Positions 5,724-6,292 of a stretch of 6,292 nt of DNA are shown in pieces (the first letter of the stretch is position 1; each line of letters begins with the position of its first letter). A model generated the notes under the pieces. It saw only the letters and a list, made by a program, of their open reading frames with translations. It was not told the DNA's origin and searched no databases. Origin of the DNA: UBA3071 sp965369635 (lineage in GTDB: Bacteria > Chloroflexota > Anaerolineae > UBA3071); contig CBDURC010000181.1 of the NCBI GenBank assembly GCA_965369635.1, positions 1 to 6,292 of the forward strand, in the 5' to 3' direction. Position numbers and translations under genes: made by a program.

Positions 5724-6292
5724 TCAAGGGTCTCTCGGCTTCATCAGCTTCATCGGCTGAATCGGCTCCATCGGCTGACTCTGCCGGCGCGCCGGGCTGG
5801 GCCGCCCCACCGCCGTGAAGATCAGCTCTGTGCCCAGGTAGATCTCCTCTCCCCAGCCGCCGCCCACTTCCGCTCGACGATCCGTGCGGGCCATCCGCAC
5901 CTCCACCTGCTCAGCGCCAGCCTGCTGAGCCAGGGCTTCAGCGTGGGGCAACATCACTTGCTGCGCGTGGCGCACAGCCTGCTCCAAGTCCCCAAAGTCA
6001 TGCACGCCATCGGGCAGGTGCAGCCGGAACCGCCCACCGCCGTCCAGAGGGCTGATCAGCACCCGCAGCCGCTGGACCACGCCGCCGGCCACGGCCCCCA
6101 CCGCGTTAGCCACCTCCGCGTGGGGCGGGATGATCAGCTCCGTGTGCAGCCGCTCGGCCACGAGGGGCATGTAGGCCTCCACCGGTGCGCCGATGGCCAC
6201 CAGCGGCCGCCGCAGCGTCAGCTCACAGCCCAGGTCGCCATCCCCAGGGTTGCTGAGTGCCCGCTCCAGTAGTGCTGCCGCTGTCGGCTCCC
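5724..6292 (-). CDS. hydantoinase/oxoprolinase family protein (HyuA-like), C-terminal part
   Basis: About 188 codons of the C-terminal end of an HyuA-type protein, a family of ATP-dependent hydantoinases, 5-oxoprolinases and acetone-carboxylase-like enzymes. The frame stays open to the right edge, so the start is outside the window; the GTG at 6200 is internal. Recognisable parts are LVAIGAPVEAYMPLVAERL, then ELIIPPHAEVANAVGAVAGG, the typical C-terminal motif of the actin-like ATPase fold, then FRLHLPDGVHDFGDLEQA and YLGTELIFTAVGRP. The usual family length is several hundred residues. The last 15-20 residues (QSQPMEPIQPMKLMKPRDP) are encoded by a 9-bp tandem repeat and lie beyond the expected family end. 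Substrate cannot be told from this part, and no HyuB partner is in the window. It is convergent with the exported-protein gene. Confidence 0.82.
   Translation of the reverse strand, partial: EPTAAALLERALSNPGDGDLGCELTLRRPLVAIGAPVEAYMPLVAERLHTELIIPPHAEVANAVGAVAGGVVQRLRVLISPLDGGGRFRLHLPDGVHDFGDLEQAVRHAQQVMLPHAEALAQQAGAEQVEVRMARTDRRAEVGGGWGEEIYLGTELIFTAVGRPSPARRQSQPMEPIQPMKLMKPRDP
5732..5776. repeat. 9-bp tandem repeat at the 3' end of the HyuA-like gene
   Basis: Five 9-bp units: CTCTCGGCT, TCATCAGCT, TCATCGGCT, GAATCGGCT, CCATCGGCT. They stop 6 bp short of the stop codon at 5724-5726. Read on the minus strand in frame they give the tripeptide-like pattern QPMEPIQPMKLMKPR. The period keeps the reading frame, so the array adds residues without breaking the gene. 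Confidence 0.8.

Noticed and set aside
5643..6272. Plus-strand open frame of 209 codons over the right end
   Set aside because: It is antisense to the HyuA-like gene, whose translation shows clear family motifs. The LHQLHRLNRLHRL stretch is just the 9-bp repeat read in another frame.

Overview
The window looks like a chromosomal stretch from a member of the Chloroflexota, probably Anaerolineae-like. The assignment is inferred from three things: GC-rich coding DNA; an exported protein with long Pro/Thr 'TPTPTAT' linkers that ends in a YWLPLMVKR-type tail, a combination typical of secreted Chloroflexota proteins; and short degenerate tandem repeats lying at gene ends. No phage, plasmid, transposase, CRISPR or RNA gene is visible.

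Layout. (1) 1-900, minus strand: the N-terminal two thirds of a GH1 family beta-glycosidase that runs off the left edge. (2) 901-1020: a compact divergent promoter region. Each side has a good sigma70-type promoter whose predicted start falls on, or within two bases of, the ATG, so both genes may be leaderless. A perfect 9-bp inverted repeat sits between them. (3) 1021-1704, plus: a PlsC-type 1-acylglycerol-3-phosphate acyltransferase. (4) 1682-1790: a degenerate 8-bp repeat array in two opposed halves. It covers the plsC stop codon and reaches the kinase start. (5) 1789-3372 and 3390-4106, plus: a soluble GAF-PAS histidine kinase and an OmpR/PhoB-type response regulator. (6) 4107-4250: a leader with hairpins and a strong Shine-Dalgarno. 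(7) 4251-5624, plus: an exported protein with a CBM9-like domain, a Pro/Thr linker, a DUF11-like domain, a second linker and the C-terminal tail. (8) 5647-5687: a terminator hairpin. (9) 5724-6292, minus: the C-terminal part of a hydantoinase/oxoprolinase-family protein entering from the right edge; its last codons are a 9-bp tandem repeat.

How the parts may work together. The kinase and regulator form a standard two-component pair, very likely co-transcribed. The exported carbohydrate-binding-like protein follows in the same direction and could be a target, but the sequence does not prove this. The GH1 enzyme has no signal peptide and would hydrolyse small beta-glycosides in the cytoplasm. 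PlsC acts in phospholipid synthesis at the membrane. The most unusual signals are the paired leaderless promoters and the short-period repeat arrays that encode the C-terminal tails of two unrelated genes. I see no clear new multi-gene system such as a defence island or biosynthetic cluster.
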